Source: Anaerolineaceae bacterium (lineage in GTDB: Bacteria; Chloroflexota; Anaerolineae; Anaerolineales; Anaerolineaceae). Taken from it: DNA of 64,000 nt. The stretch lies in assembly GCA_016841365.1 (NCBI GenBank), contig JAENZI010000009.1:1-64000 (forward strand), in the 5' to 3' direction. The number at the start of each line of letters is the position of its first letter. The first letter of the stretch is position 1. The position numbers and the translations under genes were made by a program. A model generated the notes under the pieces. It ran no database searches, had not been told where the DNA came from, and saw only the letters and a list, made by a program, of their open reading frames with translations. This document shows positions 8,430 to 17,330 of the stretch, piece after piece.

Positions 8430-9599
8430 CTAAGTCAAGAACATCGGAACGCCAAGGAAATCCTTAACTTTCGGTTTATAATTGTTCTTGTCGTAATAAG
8501 CCTCAACATCCACACGTTTTTTGCCAGTCAAAACGATCTCGATCGGCACTGTGGTATACCTGCCGCCTTGCAAGGCGACCAGTTTACCGTATTCCTCACG
8601 TTGGATGAGCTGCATCGCCAGGTTGCCGTAGGACATCGCCACCATTCTGTCGAGCGAGTCCGGTGCGCCAGAGCGCATCACATAGGCAAATTTCTGATAG
8701 AGAACATGTTGATTGGTTATCTTCTTGATGTTTTCGGCAACGATCTCACCAATCCCGCCTAATTTGCGGTGCCCATAAGCATCAGCAGGCCCGGATTCGA
8801 TCACGTCACCGCCTTTCATCATTGCGCCTTCGGAAATCGTCACAATGGCGTAATTTGATGGATTGTTGCGTTTATCTTCCAGAAGGAAATTCGCCAGTTT
8901 TTCCATCTCAAATGGCACCTCTGAGATGATTGCGCGATCAACGTAGGCTAAATACGCGCTGATCAAGCTTGTTTCACCTGAGTTTCGGCCAAATAATTCA
9001 AAAACACCGATGCGTTCATGCGAACCAACAGAGGTGCGCAACTGGGTGATTGTGTCCACACTGCGGGTGACTGCGGTGGAAAAACCGATGCAATAATCGG
9101 TGCCGAAAACGTCATTGTCCATCGTCTTGGGGATTGCAACAACAGGGAATTCTTCGCGGCTGAGACGAACCCCATAACTCAGGGTATCATCACCACCAAT
9201 TGCTACCAAAACATCAATCCCGAGATGGTCGAGGACCTTCAAAATATGGTCCGTGTAATCCATGGTGCCTTTATCATCAATAGGGTGCCCCAAATCAGAA
9301 TTCCTCAAGAAATCAGGGACGTCATTTTCTCGTACCTTCTGGGGATTTGTTCGTGATGTATGCAGGAATGTTCCGCCTGTGCGGTCGATCCTTCTAACAT
9401 CATTCCGACCAAGGTTCCGGATGTAATAATCGTGCGTGGAAGGTTCGTCAAGGTTATACCATAACAAACCGCCCCATCCCCGGCGAATGCCTAATACTTC
9501 GTATCCTGCATCGAGAGCGTTTAATACGACTTCCTTCATCGCAGGGTTCAAACCAGGGACGTCACCCCCACCCGTCAACACACCAATACGTTTTTTCAT
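8430..9599 (-). CDS. pfkA: 6-phosphofructokinase, probably PPi-dependent
   Basis: The 389-residue group A phosphofructokinase catalyses the committing step of glycolysis. N-terminal [13 protein letters not shown] is the nucleotide or PPi loop. Two positions that separate ATP from PPi enzymes both have the PPi form: G135-GDDT (Asp instead of the Gly of GGDGS) and P157-K-TMDND (Lys instead of the Gly of PGTIDND). The catalytic TMDND aspartates and the MGR-like [10 protein letters not shown] loop are present. A PPi-dependent, reversible enzyme is therefore likely, though group III enzymes vary and only an assay would settle it. It has its own terminator and an extended -10 promoter. Confidence 0.9.
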   Translation of the reverse strand: MKKRIGVLTGGGDVPGLNPAMKEVVLNALDAGYEVLGIRRGWGGLLWYNLDEPSTHDYYIRNLGRNDVRRIDRTGGTFLHTSRTNPQKVRENDVPDFLRNSDLGHPIDDKGTMDYTDHILKVLDHLGIDVLVAIGGDDTLSYGVRLSREEFPVVAIPKTMDNDVFGTDYCIGFSTAVTRSVDTITQLRTSVGSHERIGVFELFGRNSGETSLISAYLAYVDRAIISEVPFEMEKLANFLLEDKRNNPSNYAIVTISEGAMMKGGDVIESGPADAYGHRKLGGIGEIVAENIKKITNQHVLYQKFAYVMRSGAPDSLDRMVAMSYGNLAMQLIQREEYGKLVALQGGRYTTVPIEIVLTGKKRVDVEAYYDKNNYKPKVKDFLGVPMFLT

Positions 9600-9688
9600 A
9601 AATCTTCTCCTTCTTACAATAATGAATAATGAACTCAGAAAAATTAACCCAGATTATGAGCAGGTATTTTTAGACAAAAATCCTAAAA

Positions 9689-9697
9689 AGTATAGCA
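9689..9697 (-). promoter_or_regulatory. Extended -10 promoter upstream of the phosphofructokinase gene
   Basis: The minus strand reads TGCTATACT (9697-9689), an extended -10 element (TGnTATAnT) about 90 bp upstream of the pfk start in an AT-rich gap. No good -35 is visible, which is common for extended -10 promoters. Confidence 0.5.
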
Positions 9698-9730
9698 TAT
9701 TTTTCTTATTATTAATTAGTCTACCCAAAA

Positions 9731-10969
9731 TTACGAGAATTCGGAGGGCAAACGGGGAATTTGGATCGCCCACCAACGAATCCAGATCATGCCTACAAAA
9801 ACAAACAGCGGCAAACCAATCGACAACCATGGAAGCGGCAAATCATTGCTGAAATCCAAATCAGGAATAATAAATAACCAGCTCCCCAATGACAAAGCAA
9901 AAATCAAAATCCAGGTCAGAATCTGACCAGCAGTTTGCCATCGCTCAGATATAAACCTGAATACCAAGATAAGCGCTGGGATTAAGAGAAGTAAAAGATA
10001 AATTGACGATTGGATATTAAGTAAAAAGCCCACAACCAGCACGATTAATGCTTTCCAAATGAAAACTCGGTCTGGCTTTTTCGGAATGGTGATCCATAGA
10101 TAAAGCATATAAAGTGCAAGAAATCCATTTAAAAAGATGTTCAGAAAAGTTTCGATACCCGGGAAAATACCAGCCAATTGCGTGAGCGATGTCTGCAGCC
10201 AATCTGTATTTTGAAAGACATCCATTAAAACCCTCAGCAAATCCAAAGGCCATGAAGATAACATCAACAGGGAGATGATGATTAAAAACGCCACACCCGA
10301 GAAGAAAGCCGTAAGCACGGAGAGTCTGCGTTGTGAAAGGCTCCAAATGATGATTGCTACCAGAATAAATATCGAGATCGGCAATGAACCAATCGTTAAC
10401 GCAAGGACAAATCCCGCTGCCGTATCTTGATTGTTTAGCAGCAAGTGTAATCCTAATAATATTAAAAATATTATTACTGGATTGAGATATCCTCTGAAAA
10501 TTACGAATGTGCTGGGCAGCCATAAAATGAGCAATAACACAATAAAAAGCATTTTGCTTGTTGGAAGCTTCCAGCCCGCGATCTTAATTGAAAAATATCC
10601 AATTAGACCAACCATCAGGGTGAGAAATACCATCCAGATCACCCGGCTGATTGGATATGGGATCAGGCTGAAGGGTAAATAAAAGAATAAATTTAAAAGC
10701 GGTTGTGTAAAAACAGTCTGATCAGGAAGCTCTGCCATGAAACCTGATTCCTGAAGTAGATTTTCGACCCTGGCTTGACTGACCCCCTCATAAGGGTTCA
10801 CGCCTTCCAGCAGCCAAAACCGTCCAGCTGCCCATGGGAGAGCAAAATGGTCCTCAAAAGGAATGCGTTTCATCACGCCAGCAAAGATTAAACCCAACAA
10901 AATGGCAGCGATGATGATCAAACCCACGAGGATATATTGTGATAAGGCTGTTCTCTGGTATCTTTTCAT
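9731..10969 (-). CDS. Polytopic membrane glycosyltransferase-like protein (GT87/DUF2029 type)
   Basis: The 412-residue protein has about ten hydrophobic helices. An extracytoplasmic loop after the first helix carries DHFALPWAAGRFWLLEGVNPYEG; the acidic residue after helix 1 followed by the GxNPY motif is the pattern seen in GT-C mannosyltransferases of the DUF2029 family. A second loop has QPLLNLFFYLPFSL. Such enzymes use polyprenyl-phosphate sugars to build surface glycans or glycolipids. No neighbouring pathway confirms the substrate. It lies upstream of pfk on the same strand but 130 bp away, so it is probably separate. Confidence 0.65.
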   Translation of the reverse strand: MKRYQRTALSQYILVGLIIIAAILLGLIFAGVMKRIPFEDHFALPWAAGRFWLLEGVNPYEGVSQARVENLLQESGFMAELPDQTVFTQPLLNLFFYLPFSLIPYPISRVIWMVFLTLMVGLIGYFSIKIAGWKLPTSKMLFIVLLLILWLPSTFVIFRGYLNPVIIFLILLGLHLLLNNQDTAAGFVLALTIGSLPISIFILVAIIIWSLSQRRLSVLTAFFSGVAFLIIISLLMLSSWPLDLLRVLMDVFQNTDWLQTSLTQLAGIFPGIETFLNIFLNGFLALYMLYLWITIPKKPDRVFIWKALIVLVVGFLLNIQSSIYLLLLLIPALILVFRFISERWQTAGQILTWILIFALSLGSWLFIIPDLDFSNDLPLPWLSIGLPLFVFVGMIWIRWWAIQIPRLPSEFS

Positions 10970-11284
10970 TATAATCTGGGACCCGATGAGATTTTACCAG
11001 CCCTGTGCAGGTTGGTCAATTTATCATCGTAAATGCTAAATGCCCGAGCAGAAAGGATCTTTTCTTATAATGTTTTTTCAACTTTCCTCATAAAATCCTT
11101 TATTAGCAACCAGAAGTCCACCATCATCCAATTCCCTAAAACCTTAACCTGTTGATTTTTTCAAAAATAAATAGTATTCTCAAGGCTACGAATTTTCAAA
11201 AAGCAAAAATGATCCAACGTGATCAAGTCACAGTTATTTGTGGCTGGATCAAATGCTTATTGGTCACACACTTAGAAGGATTAT
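10970..11284 (+). promoter_or_regulatory. 315-bp divergent intergenic region upstream of rpoD
   Basis: This gap separates the membrane glycosyltransferase (minus) from rpoD (plus). A TATAAT at 11066-11071 lacks a matching -35. A TTGATT (11152-11157) with a TATTCT 17 bp later (11175-11180) is a weak plus-strand promoter candidate. I see no convincing ORF or RNA gene. Position calls here are tentative. Confidence 0.35.
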
Positions 11285-12514
11285 ATGGGTATACAGAGAA
11301 TGACGAGTGAAAATTCAAATGGCGGAAAATCAAATTCATCCATTGCCCGGTTGATCCAAATCGGTAGAAACAAGTCATTTGTTACAATTAATGATATCCT
11401 CCAATTTTTCCCGGATGCAGAACAAAATGTTGATAAGCTCGAAAAAGCTTTTGCTGCGCTGATTTCTGCCGGTATCCCCTATATTGAGGATGCTGACCTC
11501 CTGAGAGATCCCTCTGATGACGACCTTGAACTCGAAAAGGCTGAGGAGAAGAAGGAAGCCCAATCCCAGCGCCAGCAAAAAGCTGCTGATGACCTTGCAA
11601 ATATCGACACAGACGACACCATCGGACTCTACCTGAAAGAAGTCAGCCGGGTACCGTTACTGACGGCGCAGGAAGAGGTAGAGCTTGCCCAACGCATCGA
11701 AAGCGGTCGCATGGCAAGAGAAGAACTGGCACGCGGCAATGTTACCCAAAGACGCCGCATCGAATTGCGCCATCTCATCGAAGATGGTTGGGCTGCCAGG
11801 GAACATCTGATCACAGCTAATTCGCGCCTGGTGATTAGTGTGGCTAAAAAATACATGGGACGCGGCGTTCCATTTCTTGATCTGATCCAGGAAGGTAACA
11901 TTGGGCTGATCAGAGCAACCAAGAAATTCGAATATCGTCGAGGCCATAAATTCAGCACCTATGCCACTTGGTGGATCAGGCAGGCTGTCACCCGGGCGAT
12001 TGCTGATCAGGGGCGCACCATCCGTGTTCCCGTGCACATGGGAGACCAAATCAATAAACTTTTGAGAACGCAGCACCAACTCACTCAAAGTTTGGGGCGA
12101 AAACCCACCGTTGAAGAGCTTGCAGAACGTCTTGAGGTGCCGCCCAAGAAAGTGGAAAATATGATCCAGGTGGCAAGGCGCCCCCTTTCTCTCGAACTCC
12201 CAACTGATGATGAGGAAGATTCGATGCTGGGCGACTTCATCGAAGATGAAGAAGCACCGCCCCCTGATGATTCTGCGACATATAATCTGCTCAAGGAACA
12301 TCTTGTGATGGTGCTCGACTCACTACCCCCGCGTGAAGTGCGCATCTTGCAGCTGCGTTATGGTTTGCTTGACGGGCAATCCTACACCCTTGAAGAAGTG
12401 GGACGAAAAATGGGAGTAACACGCGAGCGTGTGCGTCAAATTGAAGCTCAAGCACTCAGCCGGCTGCGTCACCCATCAGTCAAAAGACGCTTGCGTGATT
12501 ATTTAGGTGAATAA
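11285..12514 (+). CDS. rpoD: Primary sigma-70 factor (RpoD/SigA)
   Basis: The 409-residue product is the housekeeping sigma factor. A short region 1.1-like domain (about 20-75) is followed by an acidic linker. Region 1.2 starts at [16 protein letters not shown] near residue 115. Regions 2.1-2.4 contain [28 protein letters not shown] and the -10-recognising [12 protein letters not shown]; 3.0 contains IRVPVHM; and 4.2 holds the [24 protein letters not shown]. An AGAAGGA ribosome site precedes the ATG. It is monocistronic, ended by a strong terminator. The -10 and -35 readers look standard, consistent with the TTGACA/TATAAT promoters seen elsewhere here. Confidence 0.96.
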   Translation: MGIQRMTSENSNGGKSNSSIARLIQIGRNKSFVTINDILQFFPDAEQNVDKLEKAFAALISAGIPYIEDADLLRDPSDDDLELEKAEEKKEAQSQRQQKAADDLANIDTDDTIGLYLKEVSRVPLLTAQEEVELAQRIESGRMAREELARGNVTQRRRIELRHLIEDGWAAREHLITANSRLVISVAKKYMGRGVPFLDLIQEGNIGLIRATKKFEYRRGHKFSTYATWWIRQAVTRAIADQGRTIRVPVHMGDQINKLLRTQHQLTQSLGRKPTVEELAERLEVPPKKVENMIQVARRPLSLELPTDDEEDSMLGDFIEDEEAPPPDDSATYNLLKEHLVMVLDSLPPREVRILQLRYGLLDGQSYTLEEVGRKMGVTRERVRQIEAQALSRLRHPSVKRRLRDYLGE

Positions 12515-12540
12515 TTGACAAACTGGTAAGAAAAATGCAC

Positions 12541-12567
12541 ACCGCCTGATTGACAGGCGGTTTTTTC
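12541..12567 (+). terminator. Terminator of rpoD
   Basis: An 8-bp GC-rich stem (12541-12548 with 12554-12561) with a 5-nt loop is followed by six T. It lies 27 bp after the rpoD stop codon. Confidence 0.88.
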
Positions 12568-12634
12568 TTGACCAGTAACTAATAATTGCGTATGATTGAT
12601 TAATAGAACCATTATTCCGATCAGATGGCTATGG

Positions 12635-14077
12635 ATGGAAACACCTATGGATAACGAAAATAATATTAACGATTTACCTGAATCTGAAGACGAATCCTCG
12701 AATGAACCTATTCCATTGTGGCTTCAAGGGTTAGATAACGTTGCTTCTGAGGAAGAACAAAATGAGCAACAGGAAGACACCCAACCCTTCCAGGTTCAAT
12801 CCGACTGGCGGCAAGAAGAACCTGAGACAGAGGATGAAGCACCTCTACCAGAAGAGATGCCAGAACCAAAGCTAAAGAAAAGGGAAAGCCTGCCCGATTG
12901 GCTGGTTGAACTTTCAAAATTTGACACGGTCGAATCAATTGTTGAAAAAATAGACAATGAAAAGAAACTATCTGATGAACAAAGGATGGAAGACACAACT
13001 TCCGAACCAGATGAAGTTTTTGAAGAAATTGATATTATCAATTTTGAAGAGGAACCACGTTCCGACCAGGTTATTGACCAGCAAATCACACCTGAGGATC
13101 ATGAAGAATTTATTGACCTTTCAGATTTGGATCTCAGAGAGATTGATCAACCCGAAGAGCAACTGCAACCCGAGCGCAAAAACGAGGATTCCCTGCCTGG
13201 TTGGCTGCAAGAAATGATTGAAGAACCAGAAGAAACCCTGCAAGAAGAAATCGCTACGTCAGAAGAGCCTGAATCCACATTCGAGCTAAAAGAAGATACA
13301 CAACCAGTCGAAATTACCCCGGAACCTGACCTCTGGGAAGAAGAAATCCCGGAAAGCGCTTTTGATATTGAAGACGCCCTCAGAGAATCCCAAATCCCAA
13401 TTGACGAGCAATCTGAAGAAGCAGTTTTTGATGAAATTACTGAAATAGAAGAATGGCCTTCACCAGAACAACCGGAGGAAGCTGCAGAAGAATTCGAAAT
13501 CACTGCTGATGCTGTAACATTTGAGGAATTTGAGATAACGGATGAGGTTGAACCAAAGTTCGAAGAAATCGTGGAAACAGAACCAGCCGAAGATTACGAG
13601 GTCGCCCCAAAGGCTGAGTTTGAGCCTGAACTTGAAATCACAGATGAAATCGAACCAGTCGTCGAACCTGAATTTGAAGAAGAAATCGAAGAATACAATG
13701 AAATAGAAGAAATTGAGGAAATTGAGGAATTCGAAGAAATTGAAGAAATTGGAGAGGTTGAAGTCTTTGATAAAGAAATTCAACCCGCTCCCCTGCCAGA
13801 AGACCTCAGTTTAGCCAAAGATTTGCTTTCGCAGGGTGAACGCTCAAAGTCAATTGAAATCTTGAATTATTACATCAAAGAAGATTCCTACGTTGATGAG
13901 ATTGATACGTTGCTGCAAGATTTTAAAGACACCACAAGTGAAGCGGACAGCGATGTGTGGGAAACGATTGGTGACATTGCCCTCAAAAAAGGCAAACCGG
14001 AAAGCGCCCTTGAAGCATACTCAACCGCCATCAATCAGTTGCTGCAAAAGCAGACGGTAAAAAATGAAGCTGATTAA
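12635..14077 (+). CDS. Highly acidic low-complexity protein with a C-terminal TPR-like helix pair
   Basis: The start is uncertain: ATG at 12635 (480 residues) or 12647 (476 residues, better spaced from GGATGG); an upstream TTG at 12596 is less likely. Residues about 1-390 are Glu/Asp-rich and probably disordered. They contain repeated short tryptophan modules of the type PLWLQGL, LPDWLVEL and LPGWLQEM, and a run of E-I/F repeats around 13,680-13,760. The last 90 residues form a helical TPR-like region (SKSIEILNYYI, KPESALEAYSTAI). The repeated (L/P)xWL modules suggest multivalent docking, but no function is known. The 3' end overlaps the DUF2007 gene by 14 bp. Confidence 0.7.
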   Translation: METPMDNENNINDLPESEDESSNEPIPLWLQGLDNVASEEEQNEQQEDTQPFQVQSDWRQEEPETEDEAPLPEEMPEPKLKKRESLPDWLVELSKFDTVESIVEKIDNEKKLSDEQRMEDTTSEPDEVFEEIDIINFEEEPRSDQVIDQQITPEDHEEFIDLSDLDLREIDQPEEQLQPERKNEDSLPGWLQEMIEEPEETLQEEIATSEEPESTFELKEDTQPVEITPEPDLWEEEIPESAFDIEDALRESQIPIDEQSEEAVFDEITEIEEWPSPEQPEEAAEEFEITADAVTFEEFEITDEVEPKFEEIVETEPAEDYEVAPKAEFEPELEITDEIEPVVEPEFEEEIEEYNEIEEIEEIEEFEEIEEIGEVEVFDKEIQPAPLPEDLSLAKDLLSQGERSKSIEILNYYIKEDSYVDEIDTLLQDFKDTTSEADSDVWETIGDIALKKGKPESALEAYSTAINQLLQKQTVKNEAD

Positions 14078-14345
14078 TATCTATTCAGCTGCAGGGCAAT
14101 TAGAAGCAGAAATCATCAAGGGTTTCCTTGAAGCACAAGGGCTTGAAGTTGTCCTCAATCAAGAAAGCGTCGGACGTACGATGGGCTTATCTGCCGGTCA
14201 TCTTGGCAGGGTTCAGGTTCTTGTGGATGAATCCCAGGTTGAGGATGCAAAATCATTGTTATCTGATGTGGCCAAAGGTGAATTTGAGGATTTTACTAAT
14301 TCAGATGTTTCTGACAAGCCTCTCACGAATGATTCTCAACCCTAA
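14064..14345 (+). CDS. DUF2007 (putative signal-transducing) small protein
   Basis: The 93-residue protein matches the DUF2007 pattern: a first strand followed by a helix AAGQLEAEIIKGFLEAQGLEVVL, the glycine-rich middle, then RVQVLVDESQVEDAKSLL as the closing strand and helix. It resembles a small ferredoxin-like alpha/beta fold. The function of the family is not established. The gene overlaps the preceding acidic protein gene by 14 bp, so the two are co-translated and may act together. Confidence 0.8.
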   Translation: MKLINIYSAAGQLEAEIIKGFLEAQGLEVVLNQESVGRTMGLSAGHLGRVQVLVDESQVEDAKSLLSDVAKGEFEDFTNSDVSDKPLTNDSQP

Positions 14346-14351
14346 TTTAGC

Positions 14352-14380
14352 TTGACGCAAGAATTTTTAAACGGTATAAT
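14352..14380 (+). promoter_or_regulatory. Sigma-70-type promoter of rpmF
   Basis: TTGACG (14352-14357), a 17-bp spacer and a perfect TATAAT (14375-14380) lie 45 bp upstream of the rpmF start. One mismatch to consensus overall, as expected for a ribosomal protein gene. Confidence 0.88.
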
Positions 14381-14424
14381 CCTTTCCCTGTGTAAGGATA
14401 ATAGGTATTTTTAAGGAGATAGAA

Positions 14425-14613
14425 ATGACACCCCTTCCAAAACGAAGAGTTTCCTCAGGCCGCCGAGACCGCAGACGTGCGCACGATGCATTGAAAGCAC
14501 GCAATGTTGTTGTTTGTCCCAACTGTGGAGAAACACGGCTACCCCATCGTGTATGCCCGAATTGTGGTCATTACCAGGGTCGAGAAATTCTGGATGTAAC
14601 TGAACGAGAGTAA
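14425..14613 (+). CDS. rpmF: Ribosomal protein bL32 (zinc-ribbon form)
   Basis: The 62-residue basic protein starts MTPLPKRRVSSGRRDRRRAH, the classic bL32 opening. It carries a zinc ribbon with CPNC (residues about 31-34) and CPNC (about 44-47), so this is the zinc-binding C+ form. It has a strong promoter, an AAGGAG site and its own terminator. It is separate from plsX, its usual partner in many bacteria. Confidence 0.96.
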   Translation: MTPLPKRRVSSGRRDRRRAHDALKARNVVVCPNCGETRLPHRVCPNCGHYQGREILDVTERE

Positions 14614-14636
14614 TTTTTCATTCGTATTAAAGATAA

Positions 14637-14670
14637 TAGCTGGGTTTATCAAACCCAGCTATTTTGTTTT
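14637..14670 (+). terminator. Terminator of rpmF (possibly bidirectional)
   Basis: A perfect 11-bp stem (14637-14647 with 14651-14661, loop ATC) is followed by TTTTGTTTT on the plus strand. It sits between the convergent rpmF and hflX genes; the minus side reads TTATCTTT, so it could also end hflX transcripts. Confidence 0.9.
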
Positions 14671-16018
14671 AATCCTCTTCACTTACTTCAGGAGTGTCCT
14701 CATCCTCCAAGTAAGGTTCAAAGCGATATATTAACCTTCTTGGCACAAGTCCCCTGATGCGGGTGCCTTCTTCACCGCTAAGAATATCCTGAACCTGCCC
14801 ATTCTCATGGAACAAGGATATCAATTGCCCTTCCTGATAAGGGATATTCACATCTACTTCTACATAGGATTCAAACAGCTCCGTTTCAAGGGCGGCTAAT
14901 AAATCCTCCAAACCCTCACCTGTCTTCGCGGAAATCGGATAGGTGTTGGCAAATTCCTCAAGTGTCGAAACCGCTCCTTCAGGGTCTTTGAGCAGATCAA
15001 TTTTGTTAAACGCCGTCAAAATCGGGATATCCCCGGCACCGATCTCATTTAAAGTCATCAACACTGAATCCACCTGTGCGCTCGCATTTTGATGTGTAAT
15101 ATCCACCACATGCAGCAAAACGTCGGCTTCTGTGATCTCTTCTAATGTCGCACGGAAGGCTGCGACCAGTTCAGTCGGAAGTTTTTGGATAAAGCCAACA
15201 GTGTCAGTAAATAAAACGGTCTGTCCCCCTGGCAGGTCAACTCGGCGTGTGGTAGGGTCGAGTGTTGCAAACAATTGATCCGCAACATATACATCCGAAT
15301 CTGACAGACGATTGAGCAATGTTGATTTACCCGCATTGGTATACCCCACCAATGCAATCACCGGGATGCGGGATTTCTTCCGGCGGTCACGATAGCGCAT
15401 CCGATGCGCCCTCACTTTTTCCAGCTCTTCTTTGAGGAACGCGATCCGCCTGGTGATCATCCGGCGGTCAACCTCTAACTGAGTCTCACCAGGACCGCGC
15501 AGACCTACTCCGCCCACGCCGCCAGCACGTCCGCCGCCACCCCCGGCTTGGCGTGCGAGGTGTGTCCAGGCTCGGGTCAATCTTGGCAGGCGATATTCGT
15601 ACTGCGCCAGTTCAACCTGCAAACTCCCTTCGCTGGTTTGGGCATGCTGGGCAAAAATGTCAAGGATCAACGCCGTCCTGTCAATCACACGTATTGATTC
15701 CCCGAATTCCTTTTCTAACTCGCGCTGATGCCGCGGTGACAACTCATTATCAAAAATTACAAGGTCGGCTTCCAACTCACCTGCAAGAATTTTGACTTCT
15801 TCCACCTTCCCGGAACCGATGTAAGTTTTAGGGTTTGGATGATTGAGGTTTTGAGTTACGACTCCGACAACCTCAACCCCAGCCGTATCCGCCAGAAGCT
15901 CCAACTCAGCAAGTGAATCTTCGAGCGTCAGGAATTCTTCTTGATTATTGACATTTACCCCAACCAGGAGTGCCTTTTCTTGAGATCTTTCAGTTTGATG
16001 GATATTCGCTTTTTTCAT
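14669..16018 (-). CDS. hflX: GTPase HflX
   Basis: The 449-residue translational GTPase-like protein splits or rescues stalled 70S ribosomes in the family members studied. The N-terminal HflX domain (about 15-120) has the YIGSGK motif. The glycine-rich linker GGGGGRAGGVGGVGLRGPGETQLE spans about 159-181. G motifs are G1 GYTNAGKST at 225-233, G3 DTVG, and G4 near residue 340 (NKID). The C-terminal subdomain follows. Its stop lies in the rpmF terminator T-run. The aminotransferase gene upstream is only 6 bp away, so the two are probably one operon. Confidence 0.95.
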   Translation of the reverse strand: MKKANIHQTERSQEKALLVGVNVNNQEEFLTLEDSLAELELLADTAGVEVVGVVTQNLNHPNPKTYIGSGKVEEVKILAGELEADLVIFDNELSPRHQRELEKEFGESIRVIDRTALILDIFAQHAQTSEGSLQVELAQYEYRLPRLTRAWTHLARQAGGGGGRAGGVGGVGLRGPGETQLEVDRRMITRRIAFLKEELEKVRAHRMRYRDRRKKSRIPVIALVGYTNAGKSTLLNRLSDSDVYVADQLFATLDPTTRRVDLPGGQTVLFTDTVGFIQKLPTELVAAFRATLEEITEADVLLHVVDITHQNASAQVDSVLMTLNEIGAGDIPILTAFNKIDLLKDPEGAVSTLEEFANTYPISAKTGEGLEDLLAALETELFESYVEVDVNIPYQEGQLISLFHENGQVQDILSGEEGTRIRGLVPRRLIYRFEPYLEDEDTPEVSEED

Positions 16019-16024
16019 ACAGTC

Positions 16025-17212
16025 TTATACTTTCTCTTTCATCCAGCTTTCAATACGTTGCATCGCAATTTCCAAACGCTTTACCGGTGTCACAAGTGAA
16101 ATTCGAACATAACCAGCACCCGAGCTGCCATAAACCACACCAGGTGTAATGCTGACACCCGTTTCATTTAGCAATAAATCACAAAACGCAATACTATCCT
16201 GCCAACCAGCGGGTAATTTTGCCCATACATACAGTGAAGCCTTCGGGATTTCCATACTAAACCCCATCCGCTTGAGAGTCTCAACGATCATATCTCGGCG
16301 TTCCTGATAAACCATATTCCGCTGCTGGATCCAATCCTGGTCCCCTTTCAGGGCAGCTTCTGCGGCGATCATGATCGGTTGAAAATGAGATGAATCCTGC
16401 TGGCTTTTATAGGTTCGCAGCAAGCGGATCACATCTGGATTGCCGCAAGCCACACCAACACGCCAGCCAGCCATGTTGTAGGTTTTCGAAAGCGAGTTGA
16501 ATTCAACAGCGACTTCCCTGGCGTTCGGCACCTGCAAGATACTCGGGGCTTCGTAACCATCAAAACACACATCAACATAGGGGGCATCGTGCGCGATAAC
16601 AATGTTAAATTTCTTCGCGTAAGCAACGGCCTTTTCGAAAAAGGCATAGGGTGCAACTGCCCCCGTGGGATTATTCGGATAGTCCAACCACATCAGTTTC
16701 GCTTTTTGAGCAATCTCAACTGGAATGGCATCGAAATCGGGTAAGAAATTATTTTTTGCAAGCAGCGGCATTGAATAAATTTCAGCTTGAGCCACCTTTG
16801 CACCTACAGCATAGACCGGGTAGCAGGGATCGGGTACCAATACATAATCATCCGGATCAACCAACACCTGGCTGATATTAAAAATCCCTTCTTTTGAACC
16901 GATCAATCCCAATACTTCAAGGTCAGGATCCAAATCAACATCGAACCGATCTTTGTAGTATTCGCTGAATGCCACCCTCAGCGAAGCTGTGCCCCCTGCC
17001 TGGCCGTACCCATGCAGATCAGGTCTGCGGGCAGCTTCAACCAGCGACTCAATAATGTGGTCTGCCGGCGGCAGATCAGGTGAACCAATATCAAGCCGGA
17101 TCACATCCATGCCGGATGCCTTTAATTTTGCGATGGTTTTGTTTAAATCTGCAAAAAAATAGGGTTTGATCTCAGAAACACGTTGAGCTGGCTTAATTTC
17201 CATAAGAGTCAA
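16025..17212 (-). CDS. Class I/II aminotransferase, LL-diaminopimelate aminotransferase-like
   Basis: The 395-residue PLP-dependent fold type I enzyme has DIGSPDLPP at the N-terminus. GSKEGIFN is the phosphate-binding GS/TKEG turn, and DYPNNPTGA carries the Asn that contacts PLP. AHDAPY supplies the Asp-Tyr pair, and SLSKTYNMAGWRVG holds the Schiff-base Lys (SLSK). C-terminal YVRISLV has the carboxylate-binding Arg. This arrangement resembles DapL-type LL-DAP aminotransferases, which give a short lysine/peptidoglycan route, but aspartate or alanine aminotransferase activity cannot be excluded. It is co-directional with hflX. Confidence 0.85.
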   Translation of the reverse strand: MTLMEIKPAQRVSEIKPYFFADLNKTIAKLKASGMDVIRLDIGSPDLPPADHIIESLVEAARRPDLHGYGQAGGTASLRVAFSEYYKDRFDVDLDPDLEVLGLIGSKEGIFNISQVLVDPDDYVLVPDPCYPVYAVGAKVAQAEIYSMPLLAKNNFLPDFDAIPVEIAQKAKLMWLDYPNNPTGAVAPYAFFEKAVAYAKKFNIVIAHDAPYVDVCFDGYEAPSILQVPNAREVAVEFNSLSKTYNMAGWRVGVACGNPDVIRLLRTYKSQQDSSHFQPIMIAAEAALKGDQDWIQQRNMVYQERRDMIVETLKRMGFSMEIPKASLYVWAKLPAGWQDSIAFCDLLLNETGVSITPGVVYGSSGAGYVRISLVTPVKRLEIAMQRIESWMKEKV

Positions 17213-17330
17213 TAACCTCGTTTATTGTGGTGAGTAGAATGCTATTATAAATCATCTTATGAGATTGAAAAAGGAAAAACATCCCCCGATCAGTTGCCTT
17301 TATTCACAACTTAAACCATAAGTGGAATTT

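Noticed and set aside
11657-12301. Minus-strand 214-codon frame opposite rpoD
   Set aside because: Shadow of the strongly conserved sigma factor regions; no start signal.
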